A stretch of 64,000 nt of DNA. It comes from an uncultured Prolixibacteraceae bacterium (GTDB lineage Bacteria; Bacteroidota; Bacteroidia; Bacteroidales; Prolixibacteraceae). Positions 1 through 8,603 of this stretch are shown here, piece after piece. The position numbers were made by a program, and so were the translations under genes. The stretch lies in the NCBI GenBank assembly GCA_937915865.1, contig CALGIG010000082.1, positions 24,342 through 88,341 on the forward strand. Direction: 5' to 3'. The notes under the pieces are model-generated. The model was given only the letters and a program-made list of their open reading frames with translations, had not been told where the DNA came from and searched no databases. Each line of letters opens with the position of its first letter. Within the stretch, counting starts at the first letter, position 1.

Positions 1-2322
1 CGTAATGCACCCAATGTTTTTAACGAGCCGTTGATGTTTGCTGCTATTTCGGTTAAAGGAAAGAAAGACGGAGCCAAAGTGCTGGAAGGTCCTATTCCTG
101 AATGGAAATATTATGGACGTCCAAATACTGCCAATGGAGGTGAACGAACTTCGTTTGGTTTACCACGTTTTGGCAAATGTGATTTTCAGTCTCATTTCCC
201 GTTTGCTACCATTCATTTGAGCGACGATGATATTCCGCTTGAAGTGACTTTAACCGGTTGGAGCCCGTTTATACCAACAGATGCTGATGATTCGAGCTTG
301 CCGGTTGGCGCAGTGGAATATACCTTTTTAAACACGAGTAAAACTAAAGTTGATGCGGTATTCTCGTTTCATTCGGTAAATTTTATGAAGGTCAATAATT
401 CAGGTGAAAATAGCATTCTGCCTGCAAGTCATGGGTTTATTTTGTCGCAAAAGGCAAGTAAGGATAAACCTCAGGATCAGGGCGATTTTTGTATTTTTAC
501 TGATCAACCATCAACAGTCGTAGATCATTGTTGGTTTCGTGGAGGGTGGTGGGACCCACTTTCAATTACATGGAAAAACATTGAAGAAGGCAATGCCAAG
601 CCTGTTGCTCCGGTGGCTAAAGATTCCCCGGGCGCATCACTGTATGTCCCGGTTTCACTAGCTTCAGGCGAATCAAAAACTGTTCGGCTGATGCTTAGCT
701 GGTACGTTCCAAATACTAATTTGAGGAAAGGAACTGATATTGAAAAAACTCCGGCTTGCGACCCGTCGTCAGGTTGTTGCTCATCACCATTTTATCAGCC
801 GTGGTACTCAGGGAAATTTGCCACTGTTACTGAAGTAGCCAATTTTTGGTATAGCAATTACGAACAGTTGAAAGACAAAACCCGGCTTTTTACCAATGCT
901 TTTTACAACTCAACTTTACCTGCCGAAGTTCTTGAAGCTGTAGCTGCTAACCTAAGTATCCTGAAATCGCCAACAATCCTTCGTCAGCGCGATGGCAAAA
1001 TGTGGGCATGGGAAGGTTGTGGCGATACCTGGGGATGTTGCGAAGGATCATGCACGCACGTTTGGAATTATGCCCAAGCCATTCCCCATTTATTTCCTTC
1101 GCTTGAACGAACATTGCGGAACACTGAGTTTGAAGTAAGCCAGGATAAAACGGGGCATCAGACTTTTCGTTCCGCCTTACCCATCAGACCTAAAGTTCAT
1201 GATTTTCATGCGGCTTCCGACGGGCAGCTTGGCGGAATTATGAAGGTTTACCGAGAGTGGCATATCAGTGGAGATAACCAGTGGATAAAAAACCTTTATC
1301 CGCAGGTGAAAGCAAGTATGGATTATTGCATTGAAACCTGGGACCCACGCGGCAAAGGTATTCTGGAAGAACCTCATCACAATACTTACGATATTGAGTT
1401 TTGGGGACCTGATGGAATGTGTAATAGCTTCTATTTAGGAGCTTTGTTTTCTATCACTCAAATTGGAAAATTTTTGAATGAGGATGTGGATAAATACGAG
1501 AAACTTCTGGCATCAGGACAAAAATTTATGAGAGACAGTTTATACGATGGTGAATATTTTATCCAGAAAATTAAGTGGAAAGGTTTGAATGCTAAAAGTC
1601 CGGTAGATTTGTCAAAAAACACATGGAACTCTGATTATTCGGAAGAAGCGCAGAAACTCTTGCTAAAAGAAGGGCCCAAATATCAGTATGGTAAGGGATG
1701 TTTGTCTGATGGGGTTTTGGGTTTTTGGATTGCAGAAGTTTGCGGGCTTAAAGCGCCGATGGAAGAATCGTTGGTGAAAAGTCATTTGAATGCAGTTTAT
1801 AAGTATAATTTGCGACACACCTTAGTTGACCATGCCAACCCGCAACGGCCAACCTATGCACTTGGTAATGATGGTGGATTATTACTTTGCACCTGGCCGA
1901 AAGGCGGAAAATTATCGCTCCCGTTTGTATATAGCAACGAGGTTTGGACAGGTATTGAGTACCAGGTGGCATCGCATCTTATGATGAACGGTGAGGTGGA
2001 AAAAGGTTTGGATATTGTGCGTACCTGTCGTGACAGATACAACGGGCGGATTCGAAATCCGTTCGACGAGTATGAATGCGGCCACTGGTATGCCCGCGCT
2101 TTGTCGAGTTATGGCTTGTTGCAGGGATTAACCGGCGTTAGATACGATGCTGTTGAAAAAACACTTTATGTGAATTCGCAAACCGGCGATTTTAAAACAT
2201 TTTTCTCTGCTGAAACAGGTTTCGGAAATATTGAACTGAAACAAGGCAAAGTTTCAGTAAATATGGTTTATGGTAATCTCGATGTCAAAAAGATAATAGT
2301 TGATGGAAAAGTAGTTATGTGA
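1..2322 (+). CDS. GH116 family glycosidase (GBA2-like), 5' end outside window
   Basis: The frame is open from base 1 (first residues RNAPNVFNEPLMF), so the gene begins left of the window and the ATG at 31 is internal. The first ~280 residues are a beta-rich GH116 N-terminal domain. The rest is the (alpha/alpha)6 catalytic domain, recognised by GSCTHVWNYAQAIPHLFPSL, HNTYDIEFWGPDG, the SDGVLGFWIAEVCGL segment (its Asp is the likely acid/base by family analogy) and a C-terminal NPFDEYECGHWYARALSSYG. GH116 enzymes hydrolyse beta-glucosides or beta-xylosides. The substrate cannot be told here. The signal peptide, if any, lies outside the window. A hairpin 68 bp downstream probably ends the transcript. 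Confidence 0.9.
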   Translation, partial: RNAPNVFNEPLMFAAISVKGKKDGAKVLEGPIPEWKYYGRPNTANGGERTSFGLPRFGKCDFQSHFPFATIHLSDDDIPLEVTLTGWSPFIPTDADDSSLPVGAVEYTFLNTSKTKVDAVFSFHSVNFMKVNNSGENSILPASHGFILSQKASKDKPQDQGDFCIFTDQPSTVVDHCWFRGGWWDPLSITWKNIEEGNAKPVAPVAKDSPGASLYVPVSLASGESKTVRLMLSWYVPNTNLRKGTDIEKTPACDPSSGCCSSPFYQPWYSGKFATVTEVANFWYSNYEQLKDKTRLFTNAFYNSTLPAEVLEAVAANLSILKSPTILRQRDGKMWAWEGCGDTWGCCEGSCTHVWNYAQAIPHLFPSLERTLRNTEFEVSQDKTGHQTFRSALPIRPKVHDFHAASDGQLGGIMKVYREWHISGDNQWIKNLYPQVKASMDYCIETWDPRGKGILEEPHHNTYDIEFWGPDGMCNSFYLGALFSITQIGKFLNEDVDKYEKLLASGQKFMRDSLYDGEYFIQKIKWKGLNAKSPVDLSKNTWNSDYSEEAQKLLLKEGPKYQYGKGCLSDGVLGFWIAEVCGLKAPMEESLVKSHLNAVYKYNLRHTLVDHANPQRPTYALGNDGGLLLCTWPKGGKLSLPFVYSNEVWTGIEYQVASHLMMNGEVEKGLDIVRTCRDRYNGRIRNPFDEYECGHWYARALSSYGLLQGLTGVRYDAVEKTLYVNSQTGDFKTFFSAETGFGNIELKQGKVSVNMVYGNLDVKKIIVDGKVVM

Positions 2323-2389
2323 GTTTTGAATATTCTTGACATAGAAAACCAGAACGGTTGAACGAAGTGAAAAATGTAATGTAGGCAAA

Positions 2390-2421
2390 CAGGCAGTATT
2401 CGGTTTCCCGGATACTGCCTG
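2390..2421. terminator. Hairpin between convergent genes
   Basis: Arms of 14 bases at 2390-2403 and 2408-2421 pair with one G-U wobble (core CAGGCAGTAT / ATACTGCCTG). It lies between the GH116 stop and the convergent SRPBCC stop, so it could end both transcripts. The T-rich tail is weak. Confidence 0.65.
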
Positions 2422-2451
2422 CTGCTTTGTTACCAATGTATTTTATATCTT

Positions 2452-2838
2452 TTATTCTTCAAACAATTCATTCAATGCAGTAAAATAATCTTCTTCCCAA
2501 CCTTCAGCAATGTTTTGGTAAGCTTCGTCGGGAATATTAGTTTGAACAACTTCCATTATGGTTCCTTTTTTATCAGGATGTAATTTAATAGTAACAATCG
2601 AACGTTTATCATCATCGTCTTCGCCAAAATACCATTCCTGAACAATTTTGTGGTTTTTTTCAAATTCGAGGTTCATTCCTACTATACTTTCATCCCAAAG
2701 AGAAAACTCGGTGCCTGGAACTTCTTCCATTACAACATCCTCGCCAGTCCAGATTTCGAGCATCGCCTTGTTGGTAAGGGCATTGTAAACATCAGCCGGA
2801 TCGGCGGTTATTTTGAAATACTTTTTAAAAGTCTTCAT
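2452..2838 (-). CDS. SRPBCC / AHSA1-like START-fold protein
   Basis: A 128-residue acidic protein. The N-terminus (KYFKITADPADVYNALTNKAMLEIWTG) and the later EGWEEDYFTALNELF helix fit the SRPBCC fold of the Hsp90-activator-like (AHSA1) group, which forms a hydrophobic cavity. The ligand is unknown. No signal peptide is seen, so it is cytoplasmic. It starts 20 bp after the DUF3078 stop on the same strand and may be cotranscribed with it, although the products have no obvious link. Confidence 0.75.
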   Translation of the reverse strand: MKTFKKYFKITADPADVYNALTNKAMLEIWTGEDVVMEEVPGTEFSLWDESIVGMNLEFEKNHKIVQEWYFGEDDDDKRSIVTIKLHPDKKGTIMEVVQTNIPDEAYQNIAEGWEEDYFTALNELFEE

Positions 2839-2858
2839 AATTATTTTCAGGATTACAG

Positions 2859-4829
2859 TTAATCAAGTTTTTTCCGCTGGTAATAGCGTTTGCTAAGTTT
2901 GTAAGAAAATCCGATAGTTGTCAGTTCTTTGGTTTGCCATTTTGCTTTGTAAATCTCATTGCCGTCGGCTCCAATTTTCCCGGTTGGGAATGTTACGTTG
3001 TCGTCATAAAGCATGTTAAGGTTTACAGTCATGCTAATTCGGTTGGTTAATTGGGCAACCAGTGTATTTTCCCAGTTGATATCCAGCTTTTTAAAAGGAG
3101 ACTGGTAATTTATGAACATCTTATACTTGGTTTCGTAACTAATCTGCTTGTTGAAGTTTATTTTGTATTTCAAATCCGTATTAAAACCTGGTTCCCAGAA
3201 GCTTTGGGCATTGGCTGGAACGCCATATTTAGTCTGGTCGACTTTTGCTGTATCACGGACAAAGACATATTTAGCTGTAATTGGCGATATGAAGAGCGAA
3301 AAATTGTCGTTGGGCTTATAATCGAGACCTAGTTTAAATATGGTTTTTGCCGGAGACATGTATGCTGAAATTGGGGTAGTTTTATCGGGATAATTATATC
3401 CGTTAAAAAACTGTGTAACAAAATCAATTTCAGTGCTATAATACCACTTTTTGAAAGCGCTTAACCCAAAACGGGAAATCAGTTCAAGTTTGTCGTCATT
3501 TTTTTGGGTCTGTTTAACAGTTCCTCCCTGTCGTATCCATCCGTTGCGGAATTCACCTGTATTTTCCCATTTTGTTTTACCCGAAGTATAATTGGCGTAA
3601 CCTTTCAATACTGTTAAAATTGAGAATGCAGAATTTCCTCCGGCTTTCCAGTTATTCAGATATGTTTGTGTAAAACCAAAAGTGCCATTTCCGCCTAATT
3701 CCCAAGGCGCAACTACATCATATCTCTTTTTTATTTTCGATATTTTACTGTCTGAATTCAATGTTTGAAATGAAAAATCACGTCTTTGTTTTTGTGCAAT
3801 TCTATTGAACATTACATCGTCTTCAATCGCAATTCCAATCGTTTTTTTGTCAATATTCATCAATTGAATTCCTATCGAGTCATTTTGCATGTTTTTGATA
3901 AACATGCGACTAATGTTTCTTTTATTGTTTTGAAGCCAAATATTTGATGGTTTCCCCGATAACGATTGAATTGCTATAGAAATAGAGTCATCTTTAGCCT
4001 GACGTTGTAATACTTTAACATACAAACTGATAGAATCATTGACTATTCTGACTATTGAGTCGTTGAAATGAACCAGGATTTGTTGATTTTGAATTTTTAT
4101 TGAGTCTTTTAAATGGGTTTGAAGTGAATCGGAATAGATTTTAACTGCATAATGACGATAAGCTGTAATAGCTGAATCAAGATTCATTTCGGCTATTTGC
4201 TGGTTAAAACGCTGGCGTGCAGCTTCAAGTAAAATACTCCGTTCTTTCTGCCGTTCTTTTATCCTTTCCGGGGTTGCAGGTGGATTATTTATATCTTTTA
4301 AACTATCGGGTAACGAAATAAATGTTCGGCGGATGATAGCCTCTTCATCGCCTTCGGTTATCGGAGGAACTTTACCATCGGGCCCAGCTTTTAGGTTTTC
4401 ATTCAACGGAATAGCATTCATATCTACGCCATCCCAAATGGCGCGATCAAGTTGTTTCATTTTCTCTAAAATAGAGGTATAAGGTATATAACCTTTAAGG
4501 CTGAGCGAGTCGCTTACATATTGCGGCAAACGGGTTATATATCTAAAGTCTGCTTTTTGATGAAACTTATCAAGTTTTGATAAAATGGTATCGATACGTT
4601 CATCTTCGGTATAATCAATTAAACCTTTCATCGAATTTAGTATTTCCGGATTTTCGGAATGCCATTCTTTTGAAACCTGGAGATGCTTTTTAAGAAAATC
4701 GATGCCTAGTTTTACTGAATCAACATCATTTTGACCTTTATTTTTCTTACGGTCAACTGGTAAGGTTTCGGCAAATAGCGAAACGCTGGTCAGGATAAAA
4801 ATTCCTGCAATTATTCTTTTGAATTGCAT
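2859..4829 (-). CDS. DUF3078 domain outer-membrane protein
   Basis: The preferred start is the ATG at 4829, which gives a clean signal peptide (MQFKRIIAGIFILTSVSLFAET). A start at 4877 would put 16 residues before it. Residues ~25-350 are charged and helical, rich in RQR/KDS stretches. From ~370 on there is a DUF3078 beta-barrel-like region with the WELGGNGTFGFTQTYLNNW and GGNSAFSILTVLKG signature and many alternating aromatic strands ending in a KL tail. DUF3078 is a Bacteroidota outer-membrane family of unknown function. The long N-terminal helical region, probably periplasmic, is unusual for the family, where the barrel normally follows the signal peptide closely. Confidence 0.8.
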   Translation of the reverse strand: MQFKRIIAGIFILTSVSLFAETLPVDRKKNKGQNDVDSVKLGIDFLKKHLQVSKEWHSENPEILNSMKGLIDYTEDERIDTILSKLDKFHQKADFRYITRLPQYVSDSLSLKGYIPYTSILEKMKQLDRAIWDGVDMNAIPLNENLKAGPDGKVPPITEGDEEAIIRRTFISLPDSLKDINNPPATPERIKERQKERSILLEAARQRFNQQIAEMNLDSAITAYRHYAVKIYSDSLQTHLKDSIKIQNQQILVHFNDSIVRIVNDSISLYVKVLQRQAKDDSISIAIQSLSGKPSNIWLQNNKRNISRMFIKNMQNDSIGIQLMNIDKKTIGIAIEDDVMFNRIAQKQRRDFSFQTLNSDSKISKIKKRYDVVAPWELGGNGTFGFTQTYLNNWKAGGNSAFSILTVLKGYANYTSGKTKWENTGEFRNGWIRQGGTVKQTQKNDDKLELISRFGLSAFKKWYYSTEIDFVTQFFNGYNYPDKTTPISAYMSPAKTIFKLGLDYKPNDNFSLFISPITAKYVFVRDTAKVDQTKYGVPANAQSFWEPGFNTDLKYKINFNKQISYETKYKMFINYQSPFKKLDINWENTLVAQLTNRISMTVNLNMLYDDNVTFPTGKIGADGNEIYKAKWQTKELTTIGFSYKLSKRYYQRKKLD

Positions 4830-4917
4830 AACTTGTTTTCGGGTTAATTGGCTTAGATTAAAACGTACATGCTTCAATCTTGTTGTATTTTACTTTTCAA
4901 AAATCAGGCCATCCTTT

Positions 4918-5382
4918 TTATTTCCACTCTTTAAAAGGATATTCCGAAAGGTACGAATTATAGTAATGAACATCGGACGATACTTCATCCGAAATCCAAT
5001 CAGGTTTTTCAAATGTCTCATCTTCAGAGTTTAATTCGATTTCAGCTAAAATTAAACCTTCATTTTCCCCTTTGAAAACATCGACTTCCCATAACGAATT
5101 TTTGTGAAAAATTTTATGGCGTATTTTTTCTACCGGGTTCGATAAGGCCATTTTCATCAATTGTTTGGCATCTTCAACAGGTATTTCATATTCAAATTCT
5201 GGTCGCGAAATAGAATTGGAGAACCCTTTTATCGTCAGAAAAGCATTATCTCCTTTTATTCTGACCCTAATTGTTGGATTGGGTGCCAAACCCAGATAAG
5301 CCTGGACCATCAAAGTTCCTTCATTTTCAGGTTGCCATTTTTCGGCATCAACTAAAAATTTACGTTCAATTTCAAGTCCCAT
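4918..5382 (-). CDS. CYTH domain protein (tripolyphosphatase-like)
   Basis: 154 residues from the ATG at 5382. The frame is open to 5466, but that would run into the divergent HD gene and across a -7-like element. The N-terminus MGLEIERKFLV carries the ExExK metal/phosphate-binding signature of the CYTH tunnel fold. Later strands have RVRIKGDNAFLTIKG, FEYEIPVEDAKQLM and LILAEIELNSEDE, giving the expected alternating basic and acidic tunnel residues. The family includes inorganic triphosphatases and class IV adenylate cyclases. In bacteria of this kind tripolyphosphatase activity is the more likely role. Confidence 0.88.
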   Translation of the reverse strand: MGLEIERKFLVDAEKWQPENEGTLMVQAYLGLAPNPTIRVRIKGDNAFLTIKGFSNSISRPEFEYEIPVEDAKQLMKMALSNPVEKIRHKIFHKNSLWEVDVFKGENEGLILAEIELNSEDETFEKPDWISDEVSSDVHYYNSYLSEYPFKEWK

Positions 5383-5403
5383 CTCAGATTTTACTATTTT
5401 CAA

Positions 5404-5411
5404 CAAAAATA
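5404..5411 (-). promoter_or_regulatory. Bacteroidota-type -7 element for the CYTH gene
   Basis: Reads TATTTTTG on the minus strand, matching TAnnTTTG, 22 bases upstream of the ATG at 5382. No clear -33 TTG is seen. A palindrome at 5426-5439 sits where the -33 region would be. Confidence 0.45.
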
Positions 5412-5422
5412 AAACTACTGTT

Positions 5423-5977
5423 ATGATTTCACGTGAAATTGCTGTTAAACTTTTGAATGATAACATTCAGAACACAAATATGATCAAACATTGCCTTGCC
5501 AGTGAAGCCGTTATGAAGGCATTAGCTTTAAAAACGGGTTATAATTCGGAAGAATGGGGACTGGCAGGTTTGCTTCATGATGTTGATGTGGAAATTACCA
5601 ATGCTGATCCGTATAAGCATGGACCATATTCTGCCAGTATGCTTGACGGACTGCTGACTCCTGAAGCTGTCGACGCTATTGTGATGCACAATGAAGTGGC
5701 TACCGGAAAAGAACGGACGACTGTTTTTCAACATGCTCTGGCTGCCGGTGAAACTATTACCGGGTTGATTATGGCTACTGCTCTGGTTTATCCCGATAAG
5801 AAGCTGGCATCGGTAAAAGTAAAATCGATTACCAAACGCATGAAGGAAAAAGCTTTTGCAGCGTCGGTGAAACGCGAAAATATTCTGGAATGTGAGCAAA
5901 TAGGCATTCCAATTCATGATTTTGCAGAGCTGGCTTTAACTGCCATGCAGGAAATAAGCGACGAATTAGGCTTGTAA
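5423..5977 (+). CDS. HD domain phosphohydrolase-like protein
   Basis: 184 residues. His and Asp ligands of an HD domain are visible: H23, the H52-D53 pair in AGLLHDVDVE, H66 and H89 in AIVMHNE. The family hydrolyses phosphoester bonds in nucleotides or related molecules using bound metal. No second domain is present, so the substrate is open. It is divergent from the CYTH gene with only 40 bp between the start codons, so the two probably share a control region. The C-terminal half is helical. Confidence 0.8.
   Translation: MISREIAVKLLNDNIQNTNMIKHCLASEAVMKALALKTGYNSEEWGLAGLLHDVDVEITNADPYKHGPYSASMLDGLLTPEAVDAIVMHNEVATGKERTTVFQHALAAGETITGLIMATALVYPDKKLASVKVKSITKRMKEKAFAASVKRENILECEQIGIPIHDFAELALTAMQEISDELGL
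5426..5439. promoter_or_regulatory. 14-bp perfect palindrome, possible operator
   Basis: ATTTCACGTGAAAT is a perfect palindrome. It overlaps codons 2-6 of the HD gene and lies in the -33 region of the divergent CYTH promoter, so a dimeric regulator bound here could affect both. This is inference from position only. Confidence 0.3.
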
Positions 5978-6068
5978 TTTCGAGAGCCAATTGTTTGATG
6001 ATTCTTTTGATTTTTGTTGTTTGTGCTGTTAATTTATTAGTTTATTCTGGTTGATTGAATTGGATTGT

Positions 6069-6076
6069 TATTTTTG
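6069..6076 (+). promoter_or_regulatory. -7 element for the chorismate mutase operon
   Basis: TATTTTTG matches TAnnTTTG and lies 17 bases before the ATG at 6094. It excludes the TTG start at 6055, which would lie upstream of the promoter. Confidence 0.5.
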
Positions 6077-6093
6077 TGGCAAATTTACTTAAA

Positions 6094-6420
6094 ATGAAGA
6101 ATCCGAAGGTTTGCCAGGATATAGAAGAGATAAGGACAGAAATTGACAATATTGATTACCAGATTTTGCAGCTTTTTAGCCAACGTTATTCGTTTGTAAA
6201 GGAGATAGTTAAATTCAAAACTGACGAAGATTCGGTTATTGCTGAATCGCGTCAAATTGAGGTAATTAACAAACGAAGGGAATGGGCTGAAGAATTAGGT
6301 CTGAATCCTGACTTATTTGAAGAAATATTTTGGATATTACTGAAGTTCAATGTAAAAAAGGAACTTGAAATTTTAAATAGTAAAGCGCTTAATAACCCTA
6401 AATTCTTGAAGGATGTTTAA
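6094..6420 (+). CDS. Chorismate mutase, AroQ type
   Basis: 108 residues starting at MKNPKVCQDIEEIR. The all-helical AroQ pattern is clear: IRTEIDNIDYQILQLFSQRYSFVKEIVKFK, then a second helix with SRQIEVINKRREWAEELGL and a third with LFEEIFWILLKFNVKKELEIL. The Arg in RYSFVKEIVKFK and the Arg/Gln residues in helix 2 fit the active-site set. It would convert chorismate to prephenate. It lacks a fused DAHP synthase or prephenate dehydratase domain. The stop overlaps the start of the next gene by 8 bp, so the two are translationally coupled. Confidence 0.88.
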   Translation: MKNPKVCQDIEEIRTEIDNIDYQILQLFSQRYSFVKEIVKFKTDEDSVIAESRQIEVINKRREWAEELGLNPDLFEEIFWILLKFNVKKELEILNSKALNNPKFLKDV

Positions 6421-7363
6421 ACAGGAAATTAAAGTAATGGACTGTACCGTTCGCGATGGCGGATTAATGAACAAATGGCAGTTCTCTGATGATTTTGTTC
6501 GTAGCGTTTACCAGGCTTGTGTTGAAGCAGGTATCGATTACATGGAGATTGGTTATTTAAGCAGTGAAAAAGCTTTCAGCCGTAAAGAAATGGGCCCATG
6601 GAAATTTTGTCACCAAAAAGATTTGGAACGCATTGTTGGAAAAAACGAAACAAACCTGAAACTTTCAGCAATGGCCGATATAGGCCGCATTGATTTGGAT
6701 GATATTCCTCCTTCGTCCGAAAGTTTGCTTGATATGATCAGGGTTGCGTGCTATGTTCATCAGATTGATAAAGCTATTGCCCTGGCCCACCATTGTATGG
6801 ACAAAGGTTACGAAGTTTGTATTAACCTTATGGCTGTCTCAACAGTTAACGAACACGAATTGGATGAAGCGCTGAAAGACATTGCCCAATCGCGGGTTAA
6901 AGTTTTTTATGCTGTCGATAGCTTTGGAAGCATGTACGTAGAGTCGGTTCAGCATTTGGTGCGCAAGTACATGAATGCTTTGCCCGGCAAGGAAATAGGA
7001 ATTCATGCCCATAATAATATGCAAATGGCCATGTCGAATACATACACAGCTATAATGGAAGGTTGTACTATGCTCGATGCAACATTAATGGGACTTGGAC
7101 GGGGTGCCGGCAACTGTCCGATCGAAATTTTGATTGCTTTCCTGAAAAATCCTAAATATCGTTTGCTCCCACTATTACAGGCGATTCAAGACCATGTACA
7201 TCCGCTCCAGGAAAAAATACCTTGGGGATACCATATCCCATATCTTATTTCCGGGGCATTGAATGCACACCCCCGGCGTAGTTTGGAGTGGATGGACTCT
7301 GACCGGAAAAATAATTTTGTGGCGTTTATGCGCGAAATGCACGATAACGAGCTTTTAGAGTAA
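6413..7363 (+). CDS. DRE-TIM aldolase/acyltransferase-like protein (HMGL-like)
   Basis: 316 residues. The N-terminal MDCTVRDGGLMNKW carries the R-D pair of the DRE-TIM metallolyase family (R14, D15, with D10 as likely metal ligand). The HxH-type metal motif is in IGIHAHNNMQMAMSN, followed by DATLMGLGRGAGNCPIEIL. The family includes 4-hydroxy-2-oxovalerate aldolase, HMG-CoA lyase and isopropylmalate synthase. This protein is nearer the aldolase branch but has no partner acylating dehydrogenase. The ATG lies within the last codons of the chorismate mutase gene (ATGTTTAA), which suggests a shared pathway from chorismate or prephenate, not yet identified. Confidence 0.78.
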   Translation: MFKQEIKVMDCTVRDGGLMNKWQFSDDFVRSVYQACVEAGIDYMEIGYLSSEKAFSRKEMGPWKFCHQKDLERIVGKNETNLKLSAMADIGRIDLDDIPPSSESLLDMIRVACYVHQIDKAIALAHHCMDKGYEVCINLMAVSTVNEHELDEALKDIAQSRVKVFYAVDSFGSMYVESVQHLVRKYMNALPGKEIGIHAHNNMQMAMSNTYTAIMEGCTMLDATLMGLGRGAGNCPIEILIAFLKNPKYRLLPLLQAIQDHVHPLQEKIPWGYHIPYLISGALNAHPRRSLEWMDSDRKNNFVAFMREMHDNELLE

Positions 7364-7421
7364 AAACTGTACGAGTTTCGAGCTGCGCGTTACGAGTTAA
7401 CAAACCCGGGACCCGCAGCTC

Positions 7422-7450
7422 GAAGAAATTCGTTTACAGCGAATTTCTTC
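7422..7450. terminator. Hairpin between convergent genes
   Basis: Perfect 11-base arms GAAGAAATTCG / CGAATTTCTTC (7422-7432, 7440-7450) with a 7-base loop that contains the stop codon of the minus-strand GntR gene. A second pair, CGAGCTGC / GCAGCTCG (7379-7386, 7415-7422), flanks it. Confidence 0.6.
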
Positions 7451-8447
7451 TGATAAACCGGAATGGGCTTTTTATACGTTCAAATTTTTGAGAGAGGATC
7501 ATCTCCGCGGCAAGCTGTCCTATTTCCTCATGGTTTGTCGAAATGGTTGTAATTCCATCACATAAAAGTTCTTTTACCTGGTTTTCGTTATAGGCAACAA
7601 CTCCGCAATCCTTTCCTAATATCCAGTTATTTTGCTTGATTATTTTGATAAAGGCATATAAATCGTCGTCAGAAACAATAATGTAAGCGTCGCCTTTCCG
7701 TACTTCAACATCTTCAATGCGGTCGATTACAGAATGGTTAAAATTGTGTAACTGGCAGAAAATTCGAAAGCCACGAACGATATAGGGTGGATAATATTCG
7801 GCTTGCGGAAAAATGAGATTTAGTTGGTTGTATTTTTTGAGTAGGTCGAGCCCGCAAGTTAATGCTGTCAGTATGTCCTTGTCAAATTCCTGATAAACAA
7901 CTGGGTAATCTTTAAGTTCGTCCAAAAAACGATCAACGATCAGCACCTTTTCCCGTGGTATTTTTTTTATTACACTGCTAATGTTGGCATTTTCGTTGTT
8001 TACATGGGGAAGAATTACAAAATAGTCGTAACTATTCAGATTTTTATCGATAATAGCTTCAAATTCATCCAGATCGTAGTTGTAAATAAAAACATCGACA
8101 CTGGCTTTTGGCCCCATCGTTTTCACGAATGAATAGTAAATGCTACGCTTGTAATTGCTTAGTTTGTTGAATATCAGGCAAATTTTAAGTTTTTTATTAA
8201 CATCGGTCCTGCTAATGTAATACCCTTTTCCTTTAACAGAAGAAACAATTCCGTGCCTTTTCAGGTAAACGTAAGCCTTTTCAACTGTATCTCGCGAAAG
8301 GAGTAATTCTTCGCTGGTTTCGTTTATGGAAGGAATGCGTTGTCCCTGTTTTAAAATTCCAGCTTCAATATCCGATAAAAACAGATCGACAACCTGCTTA
8401 TATTTAGGAATTTCTGATTCGGAATTTATTTTCAGATAATTCAGCAT
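7434..8447 (-). CDS. GntR-family regulator with LacI-type sensor domain
   Basis: 337 residues. Residues ~5-75 form a GntR winged helix (QVVDLFLSDIEAGILKQGQRIPSINETSEELLLSRDTVEKAYVYL). Residues ~88-330 resemble the periplasmic-binding-protein-like sensor of LacI regulators (ICLIFNKLSNYKRSIYYSF, DVFIYNYD, KVLIVDRF, a terminal TTISTNHEEIGQLAAEMIL). Such fusions in Bacteroidota usually sense sugars. Targets are unknown, as the neighbours are central-metabolism genes. A -7 element is present at 8469-8476. Confidence 0.85.
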   Translation of the reverse strand: MLNYLKINSESEIPKYKQVVDLFLSDIEAGILKQGQRIPSINETSEELLLSRDTVEKAYVYLKRHGIVSSVKGKGYYISRTDVNKKLKICLIFNKLSNYKRSIYYSFVKTMGPKASVDVFIYNYDLDEFEAIIDKNLNSYDYFVILPHVNNENANISSVIKKIPREKVLIVDRFLDELKDYPVVYQEFDKDILTALTCGLDLLKKYNQLNLIFPQAEYYPPYIVRGFRIFCQLHNFNHSVIDRIEDVEVRKGDAYIIVSDDDLYAFIKIIKQNNWILGKDCGVVAYNENQVKELLCDGITTISTNHEEIGQLAAEMILSQKFERIKSPFRFIRRNSL

Positions 8448-8468
8448 TTTTTCATGGGATTAAAAGCC

Positions 8469-8476
8469 CAAAATTA
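8469..8476 (-). promoter_or_regulatory. -7 element for the GntR gene
   Basis: TAATTTTG on the minus strand matches TAnnTTTG, 21 bases before the ATG at 8447. Confidence 0.45.
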
Positions 8477-8477
8477 C

Positions 8478-8510
8478 AAAAAAAGGCAAACCAGAGGTTC
8501 GCCTTTTTTT
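8478..8510 (-). terminator. Rho-independent terminator of sucCD
   Basis: Arms at 8478-8492 and 8496-8510 pair at 14 of 15 positions with a 3-base loop. On the minus strand the stem ends in a run of seven T. It lies 94 bp beyond the sucD stop and just upstream of the GntR promoter. Confidence 0.75.
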
Positions 8511-8603
8511 GCGTAGTTTTATATCCTGTTATGAGTTTTGGGATACGAGTTTCGGGTTAACTCGAAACATTTTTTATTGAAAACGGCAACTGAAACCCGT
8601 TTG

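Noticed and set aside
2254..2436. Minus-strand ORF of 60 codons
   Set aside because: It covers the end of the GH116 gene and a terminator hairpin.
5383..5466. Upstream extension of the CYTH gene
   Set aside because: It would overlap the divergent HD gene and cross the -7 element. The ExExK motif starts right after the ATG at 5382.
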